A DNA stretch of 13,269 nucleotides, taken from contig CAYYVQ010000070.1 in NCBI GenBank assembly GCA_964475205.1, forward strand, positions 1 through 13,269, written 5' to 3'. Made by a program: the position numbers and the translations under genes. Source of the stretch: CAYSRM01 sp964475205 (GTDB lineage: Bacteria; Verrucomicrobiota; Kiritimatiellia; UBA8416; CAYSRM01). Under the pieces are notes generated by a model, which was given only the letters and a program-made list of their open reading frames with translations, was not told the DNA's origin and searched no databases. Positions 7,649-13,269 of the stretch are shown piece by piece (positions within the stretch are counted from its first letter, which is position 1; each line of letters starts with the position of its first letter).

Positions 7649-7675
7649 TTGGAAAATTTGGATGGTACACATAAT
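7649..7675 (+). promoter_or_regulatory. Weak candidate promoter for the minor pseudopilin operon
   Basis: TTGGAA (7649-7654; 4 of 6) and CATAAT (7670-7675; 5 of 6) are separated by 15 bases, shorter than the usual 17. They lie about 40 bases before the ATG at 7717. Only a resemblance. Confidence 0.25.
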
Positions 7676-7716
7676 GCTTTTTATGTAATGTAAAGGATGC
7701 TTCCGGAGAACAAAAA

Positions 7717-8148
7717 ATGATGGATAGAAAGAGTGGACATTCGTGCAGTGGCATGACTCTGGTGGAGACGGCCGTAGCGATGGCTATCTTCGCCCTGTGC
7801 ATAGGTGGTATGTGCGCATTGATAGTTACAAGTAAGCAGTTAAGCGACAGGGCAAGGTGGCATTACACGGCTGTTAATCTTGCCAAGAGTCGGCTGGAGC
7901 GGGCGCGGGCATTACCGTTCGGTTCTCTGGATATGTTGCAGGAAAGTAAGGTCAGGGTCGACCGCAGTGGTTTTACTGATAACGATGGAGACTACAGGCG
8001 GACAACGTATGTGAACGAGGTAAAAACCGGCTTGCTCAAGGAGATTGTGGTTATTGTTGATATCCTGAACAGGAAGACCCTGGACTTTGATGGGGGTTCG
8101 GAGCATATCAGGTCGTATTTTGCCAATTATTTTGAGTCGGAGGATTGA
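7717..8148 (+). CDS. Minor pseudopilin, GspI/PilV-like
   Basis: This 143-residue protein has a short leader and the prepilin peptidase site G12|MTLVE, with the conserved Glu at mature position 5, followed by a hydrophobic helix to about 35. The segment AVNLAKSRLERARALPF just after the helix matches the 'A..LA...le.lral' pattern of GspI and PilV minor pseudopilins, which help start the filament at its tip. The remainder is short and beta-rich. GGAG eight bases upstream supports the ATG at 7717; a second ATG follows directly. The gene is first in a plus-strand operon, three bases before the J-like gene, which strengthens the GspI-J pairing. Confidence 0.8.
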   Translation: MMDRKSGHSCSGMTLVETAVAMAIFALCIGGMCALIVTSKQLSDRARWHYTAVNLAKSRLERARALPFGSLDMLQESKVRVDRSGFTDNDGDYRRTTYVNEVKTGLLKEIVVIVDILNRKTLDFDGGSEHIRSYFANYFESED

Positions 8149-8151
8149 ACT

Positions 8152-10212
8152 ATGTTGCGATCTGCGGGAGAGAAAGGTTTTACCCTGGTTGAAGTGGTGG
8201 TGGCCTCCGTAATTCTTACAGTTGGTGTTACTCTGGCAATGGCTGGTTTTGTGTATCTGATGCGCGGGGCAAGGCAGGACAATGTTCAGGACGAGCTGGA
8301 TATCGATGTTCAGACCGCAATGGAAAAGATAAAATATCACATGCGATTGTCATCTCTGGATGAAATGTTTTTCTACCCGGAAGGCAGCGACAAGTTTGAA
8401 GGTGTCAGTTTCCCTCTTTGCAGGGATGATGACGGCGACGGAATAGTTGAGACAGACAGCGACGGCAAGGTTATCTGGGACGATACGATTATTTATCATG
8501 TGTATCAGAGTTCGCCTAACCAGTTAAGAGTGACAACATTCAGTCCCCGTATGACGAACCTTTCTGATTCGGCTCGGCAGGAGCAGCTTAACAGCGTTGT
8601 TGCCAATGGGGACGGATCGGGTACGTATAACTCGGATAACGCTAGCACTGAGATCGTATTTGCCAACCTTTTTGAATGGTCTCTTAATCCGCAAAGCGCC
8701 AGGTACGACGGATACAATGAGGTTATGGCCAGGGAGCGGAATGTTTCGCTTGGTTCCGTGGTTTTATCCAACGGTATGCACACGTTCAAGTTCAAGACTC
8801 TTGAGAAGAATGCTGGCAGCGCCGGTCACAAAATAGGAATTGATGCGCTTTATGTTTCTCCTTCGTACGGCAGGCGCGAAGGCGAGGCGCAGAATCCCAT
8901 TGACCAATCGGGCGCTTCTGTAGTCACGCAGTACATGGCAGGCGGATCCTGGTCTGGAAATTATCAGTTGCTTTTTCCGGCGACCACTAATGACCAGTAT
9001 TTTACGCTTCAACTTGCCAATGACAGGTGGGAGGACACCAATTTCCGCCAGACCGGCTATTCTTCGGACGGGACTGAAGTGGTGTTTGACAATACGCTGA
9101 ACCCCAAGGAGTTTGTTGTGCAAATGGAAGGCAACACCTGGAACTGGTATGCATCAAGCCAGACGGGTGACTCGTCCGGAGAGCCGGCAACGAATTTTCC
9201 ACTGCATGGTATGGCTGCTCGGGTTCTGGTGAAAGGCTCGGATCTGGATCTCGGCGGGCTGCAATATCATGGCGGGAAGGTATACGTGGCGTTCAGGTCT
9301 GGACTGGGCGCCGGCAAGCTGGGGATAAAATATGCCTATATTTCCGAAGCGGCTGACTCATTTGTGTCGACACAAGACATAGTGGCTGCAACGCAGAAGC
9401 AGTTGACCTTCGATGGCGGTGATGACAGCGAGGTCTTTACCTGGGGCAGCCATCCCTGGTCTGACTCGCTTGATTTCAATATTGAGAAAGATAAGACATA
9501 TACTATTTCTTTTCTTGTCATCTCAAACCAGAACCATGGCACTGCTTGGCGATGGAACGAGGTTGACGAGCCAGGAGTTATATCCTGCTACGTTATAACC
9601 AATCGTTCCGCATCTCAGGCTGATTTGCTTGATCCGACATGGAGTGACAGAAGCGACGTGGTTGCCCTTGATGAAGTTTTGGGTGTGCCTTACGTGTATA
9701 CAAGATATCCAACAAACGCCACATATACTTCGGGTATTTTTGATACCAGGATAGAGTCGCCCGGTTACAGCGCTATGAACTGGAATGCTGTGGAGCCTGG
9801 GGGGACGTCCCTGGAAATGAAAATAAGGACCTCTGCAAACCGAACGATGTCTGATGCGCCGGCCTGGTCGAATGTTTCAGCAATGGCTTCGGGGGGAGCG
9901 ATTGATCCCGGGGACAAGCGTTACGTTCAGTTCCAGACCATAATGACGCCCAATGAACAGGGGACTTCCACCCCTAAGCTTAAGGACGTCGCCATTGACT
10001 GGGCGGGAGAGGATCGAGTGGTTGACATTGGAGGGATCTTTACTAAAGGCCCTGATTATGGTAGATTTGAACTGACAGTTGACGGACAGGAATTGAAACG
10101 GGGAATAGAGATTGATCTTGAGATTTACAAGGATGCGGCGGGATACGAAGGGGTTAAAACCAACACTTCGGCTTTGACTGCGGAAATAAGGCCGAGAAAC
10201 ACCGGGAAGTAG
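8152..10212 (+). CDS. Giant GspJ-like minor pseudopilin with beta-sandwich tip modules
   Basis: The N-terminus is a classical prepilin: leader of nine residues, G9|FTLVE with Glu14 at mature position 5, and a hydrophobic helix to about 35. A helical segment and a small beta region of GspJ/PilW type follow to about 130, with an acidic D/G-rich loop at 92-105 (DDDGDGIVETDSDG) that resembles a calcium-binding DxDxDG loop. GspJ is normally about 200 residues; this protein has 686. The extra part holds at least three beta-rich modules. At about 165-270, the LSNGMHTFKFKTLEKN...GIDALYVSP pattern resembles galactose-binding-like sugar or ligand domains. At about 285-480 a long beta segment repeats the ALS/AYIS-type strand order (VYVAFRSG...GIKYAYISEA, TYTISFLVI). 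At about 528-618, GTSLEMKIRTSANRT...RYVQFQTIM...TPKLKDVAIDW matches a jelly-roll-type module seen in many secreted PVC and Bacteroidetes proteins. Such a protein probably sits at the tip of the filament and presents a ligand-binding surface. The tip role and fold calls are inference; the prepilin start is clear. Confidence 0.8.
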   Translation: MLRSAGEKGFTLVEVVVASVILTVGVTLAMAGFVYLMRGARQDNVQDELDIDVQTAMEKIKYHMRLSSLDEMFFYPEGSDKFEGVSFPLCRDDDGDGIVETDSDGKVIWDDTIIYHVYQSSPNQLRVTTFSPRMTNLSDSARQEQLNSVVANGDGSGTYNSDNASTEIVFANLFEWSLNPQSARYDGYNEVMARERNVSLGSVVLSNGMHTFKFKTLEKNAGSAGHKIGIDALYVSPSYGRREGEAQNPIDQSGASVVTQYMAGGSWSGNYQLLFPATTNDQYFTLQLANDRWEDTNFRQTGYSSDGTEVVFDNTLNPKEFVVQMEGNTWNWYASSQTGDSSGEPATNFPLHGMAARVLVKGSDLDLGGLQYHGGKVYVAFRSGLGAGKLGIKYAYISEAADSFVSTQDIVAATQKQLTFDGGDDSEVFTWGSHPWSDSLDFNIEKDKTYTISFLVISNQNHGTAWRWNEVDEPGVISCYVITNRSASQADLLDPTWSDRSDVVALDEVLGVPYVYTRYPTNATYTSGIFDTRIESPGYSAMNWNAVEPGGTSLEMKIRTSANRTMSDAPAWSNVSAMASGGAIDPGDKRYVQFQTIMTPNEQGTSTPKLKDVAIDWAGEDRVVDIGGIFTKGPDYGRFELTVDGQELKRGIEIDLEIYKDAAGYEGVKTNTSALTAEIRPRNTGK

Positions 10213-10260
10213 GCGCTTTGTTTCTGGTTCTTTGTGGGTATGTGGGTAGACGATGGAAGA

Positions 10261-10321
10261 GTACAGCAGGTTGTGTAAACCTGCTGCTTATAAGAGCGGG
10301 TTACGGGATAACCCGCTGTAC
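10261..10321. repeat. Paired-hairpin repeat (REP-doublet/REPIN-like element)
   Basis: The 61-bp element begins and ends with GTAC. Its left unit has a 9-bp perfect stem CAGCAGGTT/AACCTGCTG with a 5-base loop (10264-10286). A palindromic spacer CTTATAAG follows (10287-10294). The right unit has a 9-bp perfect stem AGCGGGTTA/TAACCCGCT with a 5-base loop (10295-10317). Read on its own strand, the right unit begins GTACAGCGGGTT, nearly the same as the left unit's GTACAGCAGGTT, so the two are inverted copies of one palindromic repeat. That is the layout of REP doublets in other bacteria. It lies 48 bases after the J-like gene and 170 bases before the PilX/GspK-like gene, and may also affect readthrough or mRNA stability between them. 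Only one copy is seen in this window. Confidence 0.75.
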
Positions 10322-10491
10322 TTGCTCTCAGGTAGCTACGGCGGACCGAGAAAATGGCTAACACCTAACGTCGTTTTGACTGGGCCGAAGAGGGGAAAGT
10401 TACGGGACCGGAGCTGGGGATTGGCATGTAAAATGCTTAATAAAGATAGATGGTGAAGGGTGTCAGGGTCGCCGGAAAAGGAGATGAACTG

Positions 10492-11664
10492 ATGCAAACT
10501 GAATTGCAAAGAAACGGGAACTCAGGAGCGGCGCTTTTTACAGTGCTGTTCGTGATTCTGATAGTAACCGCAATTGTAGGAACCGCGGTTTCCACCGGGG
10601 TTAATAAGACTTTTATGGCCAGGAAGCTTGCGGACAGAGCCAAGGCAACTGCTGTTGCTGAAGCAGGGGCGGAGTGGGCTTACAGCGTGTTGAGGACTAA
10701 TTTCGCAGCGCGTTCAAATTCTGCTGCGTTTCCGGATGCTTCCTATGGCGGAGGAAATTATGAACTTACAGTCAACCCGATTGACGATGAAGTTGCAGTC
10801 GTTTTCAGCACAGGAACTGTAGGTCTTGCAAGCGCCGAGGTGGTTATCGATGTAAGAAATTATGGAGGCGGAGGCAGTGAGTCATGGGATGATCCAAATG
10901 ATATGGATGCTTTTGATTATGCTGTTGTCTGCGGAGGTTCTTTCCGGTTTGCCGGATGCGGAAACATATCCAGCACGAATGGCAGGGCAAAGATACATTC
11001 CAACGGAGATCTGACTGTCACTGGTGATGCCGGGGCCGATGTAGACCTTTCTTCGAGTACAAGCATTAAAACCGGCAACGTGGAAATAGACGGAAGCCTG
11101 ACTGCTCCCGGTTTGGATGTGCATAAAAAAGCCGACATATCCGATGGGCAATCGGAAGAGGCCGTTACTCCTGTCGAGATTCCCCAGATTGATCTGACTC
11201 CCTGGGCGACATATGCCCAGGAAAACGGGACATATTTTGACCAGGCGAACTGGACTCCACCGACGCATCCTTATACCCCGCCGGGAGGTGTGGTTTATGT
11301 GACAGGCGACGTATCTATAACCCATGACTTCAACGGCACAATTATTGCAAACGGAAAAGTCAAGTTAAGCGGAACCGCAAATATAGACGCAGCGGGCACA
11401 TTTGCCGCTGTAAGCCGTGACGGCGACGTAGATAACACTTCATCGGGCGTTATCAAGGGCGCCATTTACTGTAAGACCGGGGACTATAAGCAAACTGCGA
11501 ACGGGCAGCACGAGGGCCAGCTTATAGTCAGCGGGGACATCAGGAAGGGCGGCTCTTCTGATGTGATTGTCTATGAAGGAGCCGTAATCAGCCCTCCTGG
11601 TGATGACAGCGGTCCCGGCGCGGCGGGCGAGGACTTGATTGGCATTTCAGCATGGCAGAAATAG
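10492..11664 (+). CDS. PilX/GspK-like minor pilin with large beta-rich domain
   Basis: The start is ATG at 10492, with AAAAGGAG eight bases upstream; the frame is open back to 10450 but without a ribosome binding site. The 390-residue product starts with a basic leader and G12|AALFTVLFVILIVTAIVG. This resembles the 'rGaALv..Lv.l..lt..g' start of PilX and GspK proteins, and it lacks the Glu at mature position 5, as GspK does. The helix and a SxxxAxAvAEAGAEWAY segment (residues 53-64) match the PilX N-terminal domain. From about 142 on the protein is rich in short beta strands and Gly/Asn turns with a parallel repeat look (AKIHSNGDLTVTGDA, VEIDGSL, GVVYVTGDVSITHDFNGTI, GKVKLSG, GAIYCKTGDYKQTANGQH, GQLIVSGDI). 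This is similar to the C-terminal beta-solenoid-like domains found on PilX-type proteins. Cys147, Cys156 and Cys327 are present. Together with the I- and J-like proteins it could form a filament tip complex. Confidence 0.75.
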   Translation: MQTELQRNGNSGAALFTVLFVILIVTAIVGTAVSTGVNKTFMARKLADRAKATAVAEAGAEWAYSVLRTNFAARSNSAAFPDASYGGGNYELTVNPIDDEVAVVFSTGTVGLASAEVVIDVRNYGGGGSESWDDPNDMDAFDYAVVCGGSFRFAGCGNISSTNGRAKIHSNGDLTVTGDAGADVDLSSSTSIKTGNVEIDGSLTAPGLDVHKKADISDGQSEEAVTPVEIPQIDLTPWATYAQENGTYFDQANWTPPTHPYTPPGGVVYVTGDVSITHDFNGTIIANGKVKLSGTANIDAAGTFAAVSRDGDVDNTSSGVIKGAIYCKTGDYKQTANGQHEGQLIVSGDIRKGGSSDVIVYEGAVISPPGDDSGPGAAGEDLIGISAWQK

Positions 11665-11746
11665 CGGTTTGCGCGAATAGTAATTCTCATGAAATGGCGG
11701 GAATGTCCGGACACGAAGTATTTGCAATGGTTTTTTGAGAGAGCGA

Positions 11747-11890
11747 ATGTATCTGGGTAAAAATGAGAATCGTTCAGAGAGCTTTACATGGACTGACAGG
11801 TCTGATAATCTGCGTTTCAGGTTTTACAAGGCAGGCATTTGGAAAAGGATAGCCGGCCGAATTATTTCTGACCAGAAAGCAAAACGTTAA
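11747..11890 (+). CDS. Possible small basic protein (47 residues)
   Basis: ATG at 11747 opens a 47-codon frame ending in TAA at 11888-11890, 37 bases before the PAS protein gene. The product would be basic and partly aromatic (FTWTDR, FRFYKAGIWKRIAG) with no signal or membrane helix. The upstream GAGAGAG is a poor ribosome binding site. No family is recognised, and a chance open frame is quite possible. Confidence 0.2.
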   Translation: MYLGKNENRSESFTWTDRSDNLRFRFYKAGIWKRIAGRIISDQKAKR

Positions 11891-11927
11891 ATGGGAGACG
11901 AAATTCCCGCCGGGAGATGCGCGTTTG

Positions 11928-13076
11928 ATGTCTCAGAATGATTTATCTCAAACAATGCGTATTGATCTTATTCCAGATGTGCCGGTTCAGCCGGTGAGGG
12001 GTAAGAAACGGGTTGTTGTATCCGGCACAGGAAAGAAAAAAGAGCGCCACGAGAATGAAGAGCCCAGAGAAACCAGATACAATGAATTGCTACAGAGCAT
12101 CTACGATGGCGCAATCATAACTGATTCTTCCGGTCAAGTTCTTGACACGAATGTTCGTGCGGAAGAGTTCTTTCTATATAACAAGGAGGAACTCAGTGGA
12201 ATGGGAATTTCTGACATTATATCGGGCGCGGATCAGTCGCTTGTCCACACCCTCATTGAAAACCTGGAGAATGAACGGTTCACGTTGATCCAGGCCTATT
12301 GTATTCGCAAAGACGGCACTTATTTTCCCGCTGAAATTGCCGTGAACAAGCTGGAATTTAAAGATCTTCAACTCTGTTTCTTTGTAAGAGATATAACCTT
12401 GCGCCGTCAAGCGGAGGAGATGCTTCGTACTGAGCATAATGCAATCCAGAATGCCGGCAACGGCATTGCAGTTGCTGACCTGAAAGCCAAGCTTGAATAT
12501 GTTAATCCTGCAGTTGCCGAAATGTGGGGGTTTGGCGGTCCCTGTGAATTGAATGGTATGTCGGTAGTGAATCTTTTCAAAGATAAAGCCGTTGCCGAAG
12601 AAATGATTCGCACGGTTACCGGTGAAGAAAAAACATGGATGGGCGAGACGCAGGCTAAGAAAAGAGGGTCGAACGATTTTTTCGATGTCCAGATATCGGC
12701 GACGCTAAACAGAAATTCTGACGGAGAATCAGTTGGAATGGTCTTTTCCTTTATAGACATAGGTGACAGAAAGCGCGCAGAAGAGGCCCTCAGGCAGGCG
12801 GAACGTCAACGCGTCATGCTGGAGAGCCTTGGCGCGGCCTGTCATCATCTGGGACAACCGGCAACGGTGCTTCTGGCTAACCTTGGCATTATGGACGTTA
12901 TGCTGAGTCAAGATGATAAGGCCCTTAGAGAAGTGCTGAGATCCAGTCTTGAATCGGCGGAAGCTTTGAGTGAGATTCTGCATAAGCTTAACGGTGTTCA
13001 TCAATACCGAACGACGCAATACCTCGAGGATGAAGACGGTGAGGAATTCAAGGAAAGCCGCATCCTGGAGATATAG
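11928..13076 (+). CDS. Sensor protein with two PAS domains and a histidine-kinase H-box but no ATPase domain
   Basis: The product is 382 residues from ATG 11928; TTG 11925, in the same frame, is a better-spaced alternative (8 bases from GGGAG against 11). A basic disordered N-terminus (1-48) precedes PAS domain 1 at about 50-160. It is typical S-box in style: LLQSIYDGAIITDSSGQVLD, FFLYNKEEL, RKDGTYFPAEIAVN and FFVRDITLRRQAEE. PAS domain 2 is at about 168-285 (IQNAGNGIAVADLKAKLEYVN, MVFSFIDIGDRKRAEEALR). A coiled linker leads to an H-box-like helix at about 298-322 (LGAACHHLGQPATVLLANLG), where His306 or His307 would be the phosphate acceptor. The second helix of a dimerisation domain follows (330-357). 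The protein then stops after about 25 mostly acidic residues: the N, G1, F and G2 boxes of the HATPase domain are absent. No membrane helix is visible, so the sensor is cytoplasmic. It may be a regulator of the pseudopilin genes upstream, but the 263-base gap gives no direct link. Confidence 0.85.
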   Translation: MSQNDLSQTMRIDLIPDVPVQPVRGKKRVVVSGTGKKKERHENEEPRETRYNELLQSIYDGAIITDSSGQVLDTNVRAEEFFLYNKEELSGMGISDIISGADQSLVHTLIENLENERFTLIQAYCIRKDGTYFPAEIAVNKLEFKDLQLCFFVRDITLRRQAEEMLRTEHNAIQNAGNGIAVADLKAKLEYVNPAVAEMWGFGGPCELNGMSVVNLFKDKAVAEEMIRTVTGEEKTWMGETQAKKRGSNDFFDVQISATLNRNSDGESVGMVFSFIDIGDRKRAEEALRQAERQRVMLESLGAACHHLGQPATVLLANLGIMDVMLSQDDKALREVLRSSLESAEALSEILHKLNGVHQYRTTQYLEDEDGEEFKESRILEI

Positions 13077-13094
13077 GTTGTGAACCATGAAATG

Positions 13095-13141
13095 CGGGTT
13101 AGTTAAGCACATTTTTCAATTTTGTCGATGCGGCTAACCCG
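13095..13141. repeat. 8-bp inverted repeat downstream of the PAS gene
   Basis: CGGGTTAG at 13095-13102 is complementary to CTAACCCG at 13134-13141, with a 31-base AT-rich loop. It begins 18 bases after the stop of the PAS gene. It has no U-run and so is a poor intrinsic terminator. The arm sequence recalls the GCGGGTTA stem of the element at 10261-10321, but the loop length differs. Confidence 0.4.
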
Positions 13142-13188
13142 GAGATTCGCCTTCTTTTACGAATTGAGTTTCAAATGCTTGTATCGCA

Positions 13189-13214
13189 ACTGGGAGGACG
13201 AGGCTCCTGCAGGG
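13189..13214. repeat. Fragment resembling a dispersed GC-rich intergenic repeat
   Basis: The core GGGAGGACGAGGCTCC and its flank, if translated in one frame, read LGGRGSCRD. From memory, near-identical strings (GGRGSCRA) recur as spurious short proteins in Verrucomicrobia and Planctomycetes genomes because they derive from a dispersed repeat. Only one copy is present here, so its repeat nature is recalled knowledge, not shown by the window. Confidence 0.35.
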
Positions 13215-13241
13215 ATTAACCTGAATCCGGCAGTAGAAAAC

Positions 13242-13269
13242 CACTAATGGACACTAAATAGCACTAATG
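13242..13269. repeat. Short 10-bp tandem repeat running off the window
   Basis: Units CACTAATGGA (13242-13251), CACTAAATAG (13252-13261) and CACTAATG (13262-13269, cut by the window end) follow one another with 10-bp period. The full extent is not visible. Confidence 0.5.

Larger units (their letters stand above)
7349..7716. promoter_or_regulatory. Divergent intergenic control region
   Basis: These 368 AT-rich bases separate the GspG-like gene (minus) from the minor pseudopilin genes (plus), so promoters for both must lie here. It contains two inverted repeats (7438-7484 and 7579-7608) and a candidate plus-strand promoter (7649-7675). I see no gene in it: the open frame on the minus strand at 7572-7802 runs into the pseudopilin gene and has no coding character. 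A sigma54-type GG/GC pair with correct spacing was looked for and not found. Confidence 0.6.

Noticed and set aside
7631..7660. Possible sigma54 promoter near TGGCCGG
   Set aside because: The downstream GC of the -12 element is missing at the required spacing.
7572..7802. A 76-codon minus-strand frame in the divergent region
   Set aside because: It overlaps the start of the plus-strand pseudopilin gene antisense, has no ribosome binding site and no recognisable protein features.
10450..10491. Upstream start for the PilX/GspK-like gene
   Set aside because: No ribosome binding site at 10450, while AAAAGGAG is well placed for the ATG at 10492 and that start gives a normal short leader.
11683..11770. 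ATTCTCAT and ATGAGAAT as an 8-bp inverted repeat
   Set aside because: Arms are AT-rich, short and 72 bases apart, which is expected by chance in this stretch.

Overview
The window reads as chromosomal DNA from a Gram-negative (diderm) bacterium. It encodes an outer-membrane secretin, an outer-membrane-type lipoprotein and an inner-membrane PilM/N/O-like platform. GC content looks close to 50 %. Oversized pseudopilins carrying beta-sandwich modules, and short intergenic repeats of a kind I associate with Planctomycetes-Verrucomicrobia-Lentisphaerae genomes, suggest the PVC group. That placement is inference from gene style, not from any marker gene.

Layout. 1-1196 (+): a possible gene tail, then a broken gene for a polytopic membrane protein whose N-terminal and C-terminal ends survive in different reading frames with the middle apparently missing. 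1239-1260: a GC-rich hairpin between the two convergent units. 1268-6684 (-): a tight operon, transcribed right to left, of pilM, pilN, pilO, a PilP-like gene, an Ig-like lipoprotein gene and a PilQ/GspD secretin. pilM/pilN and pilN/pilO overlap by four bases (ATGA), and the pilO and pilP-like genes overlap by 14. 6869-7348 (-): a GspG-like major pseudopilin upstream of pilM. 7349-7716: a 368-base divergent intergenic region with two good inverted repeats. 7717-11664 (+): a GspI/PilV-like minor pseudopilin, a 686-residue GspJ-like pseudopilin with large extra domains, a 61-bp paired-hairpin repeat, and a PilX/GspK-like protein. 11928-13076 (+): a protein with two PAS domains and a histidine-kinase H-box but no ATPase domain. 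13077-13269: repeat-rich non-coding DNA.

Together the genes form one envelope machine of the type IV filament superfamily, mixing type IV pilus features (PilM/N/O and secretin order) with type II secretion features (GspG with its C-terminal loop; I, J and K-like minor pseudopilins). The assembly ATPase, the PilC/GspF membrane protein and the prepilin peptidase are not in the window and must lie elsewhere. The divergent promoter region lets the major pseudopilin and the minor pseudopilin set be controlled from one place. The most unusual points are the very large J-like tip candidate, the Ig-like lipoprotein next to the secretin, the paired-hairpin repeat inside the pseudopilin cluster, the kinase-less PAS protein and the internally deleted first gene.
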